Shown in pieces: positions 63,475 to 64,000 of a DNA stretch of 64,000 nt; positions within the stretch are counted from its first letter, which is position 1; each line of letters opens with the position of its first letter. Both the position numbers and the translations under genes were made by a program. The notes beneath the pieces were generated by a model. That model did no database searches and was not told the DNA's origin. It was given only the letters and a program-made list of their open reading frames with translations. The stretch is from Deltaproteobacteria bacterium. Its GTDB lineage: Bacteria > Myxococcota_A > UBA9160 > UBA6930. Location of the stretch: NCBI GenBank assembly GCA_029261795.1, contig JAJDAP010000107.1:1-64000 (forward strand), in the 5' to 3' direction.

Positions 63475-64000
63475 TCAGGGCCTCGGGTTGGACAGCGAGG
63501 AATCGAGGGCGGACGGCACGCCTCCCGCAACAGCACGCGAAGCCAAGGCGAAGTGCCCCATGATGTGGTCGAGCATGGGTGCGACCTGGTCCACCTGGAC
63601 CACGATCAGATCTCCCGGACGCACGATCTCGAACGCCCGATCGACGGCCTTGAATACGTCCATGACGATCTCGATGTTCGCCTCGAGATGTCCACCCTCT
63701 ACGGCGCCAGCCTTCACCAAAGAGGGACTCTCGCCGCGCCGCCGACCGCGCGGATCGACTTCGGCAACGATGATGTAGTCATAGACTTCCGCGAGCGCGG
63801 ATCCGAAGGATTTGATGCTCTCGTCGAGTCGATTGCCTGTGCCGTGCGCCACGATGATCTTCCGGCCGGACGTCAAATGCGGCAATGCTTGGCCTAGCGC
63901 TTTCACGGCGGGGACGTTGTGGCCGTAGTCGACGATCACCTTGAACGTGCCGAAGTCGATGATGTTCATCCTGCCGGGATTCTGAGTGGCGCTGGAATGG
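63475..64000 (-). CDS. Cyanophycin synthetase-like protein, C-terminal part (cut by window end)
   Basis: The last 175 residues of a Mur-ligase-type domain: NPGRMNIIDFGTFKVIVDYGHN, with HGTGNR and DLIVVQVDQV later, match the end of CphA-type cyanophycin synthetase. The frame stays open to the window edge, so the Met at 63969 is internal. CphA joins Asp and Arg into a storage polymer; its N-terminal half is itself an ATP-grasp ligase. Only the C-terminal end can be judged here. Confidence 0.82.
   Translation of the reverse strand, partial: HSSATQNPGRMNIIDFGTFKVIVDYGHNVPAVKALGQALPHLTSGRKIIVAHGTGNRLDESIKSFGSALAEVYDYIIVAEVDPRGRRRGESPSLVKAGAVEGGHLEANIEIVMDVFKAVDRAFEIVRPGDLIVVQVDQVAPMLDHIMGHFALASRAVAGGVPSALDSSLSNPRP

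Overview
The window is a 64 kb piece of a GC-rich, Gram-negative bacterial genome. The envelope genes (a TamA/TamB-type Omp85 pair, an RND efflux pump, several lipoproteins) show an outer membrane. A sigma-54 regulator, paired P450s, frequent TTG/GTG starts and overlapping gene junctions suggest a deltaproteobacterial-type lineage (Myxococcota, Binatota or relatives); that placement is inference only. The cyanophycin synthetase-like gene at the right end runs off the window.

Layout. 0-3.3 kb: mobile fringe with tRNA-derived repeats, an AAA+/DUF4143 ATPase, a broken nucleotidyltransferase gene and a Phd/VapC-type toxin-antitoxin pair. 3.3-12.4 kb: stress block with a ZntB/CorA-type transporter, GroES/GroEL, a sigma-54 activator, a tandem-Usp stress protein and an MFS transporter; three sigma-54 (-24/-12) promoter sequences were found here. 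12.7-22.5 kb: a RimK-like ligase with a C-terminal RCK_C domain, an AstE/AspA-like deacylase, a retropepsin-like protease, MgtE, a large MscS channel, a PP2C phosphatase, and an ATP-grasp/DUF1704 (QEGLA) pair. 22.5-26.7 kb: repeat relics, a fused MFS/spermidine synthase-like protein and a lipoprotein. 26.7-38.7 kb: metabolic and detoxification genes: TetR, MBL hydrolase and two P450s in one overlapping operon, then TetR, adaptor and RND pump, then an alpha/beta hydrolase and a Baeyer-Villiger monooxygenase. 39-57.5 kb: a second, diverged copy of the RimK/AstE/retropepsin triad with its own Usp protein, a small MscS, and a long minus-strand operon TamA, TamB, MscS, CorA, CorC, and a diadenylate cyclase fused to a YbbR domain, followed by a decayed second MgtE. 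57.6-64 kb: lipoprotein, integrase relics, more tRNA repeats, an MFS transporter, a third RimK fragment beside an IS630 transposase, and the cyanophycin synthetase end.

How the genes may work together. Most of the non-metabolic genes concern ion balance, turgor and protein or peptide modification. There are three MscS homologues, two CorA-type transporters, CorC, MgtE, a likely c-di-AMP synthase, and two ligases that carry RCK_C, a domain family known in other proteins to bind c-di-AMP. Each ligase travels with two candidate hydrolases. The main hypothesis is that a c-di-AMP/ion-stress circuit controls reversible addition of amino acids to a protein or small-molecule target. This is a hypothesis from gene content and domain logic, not a demonstrated function.
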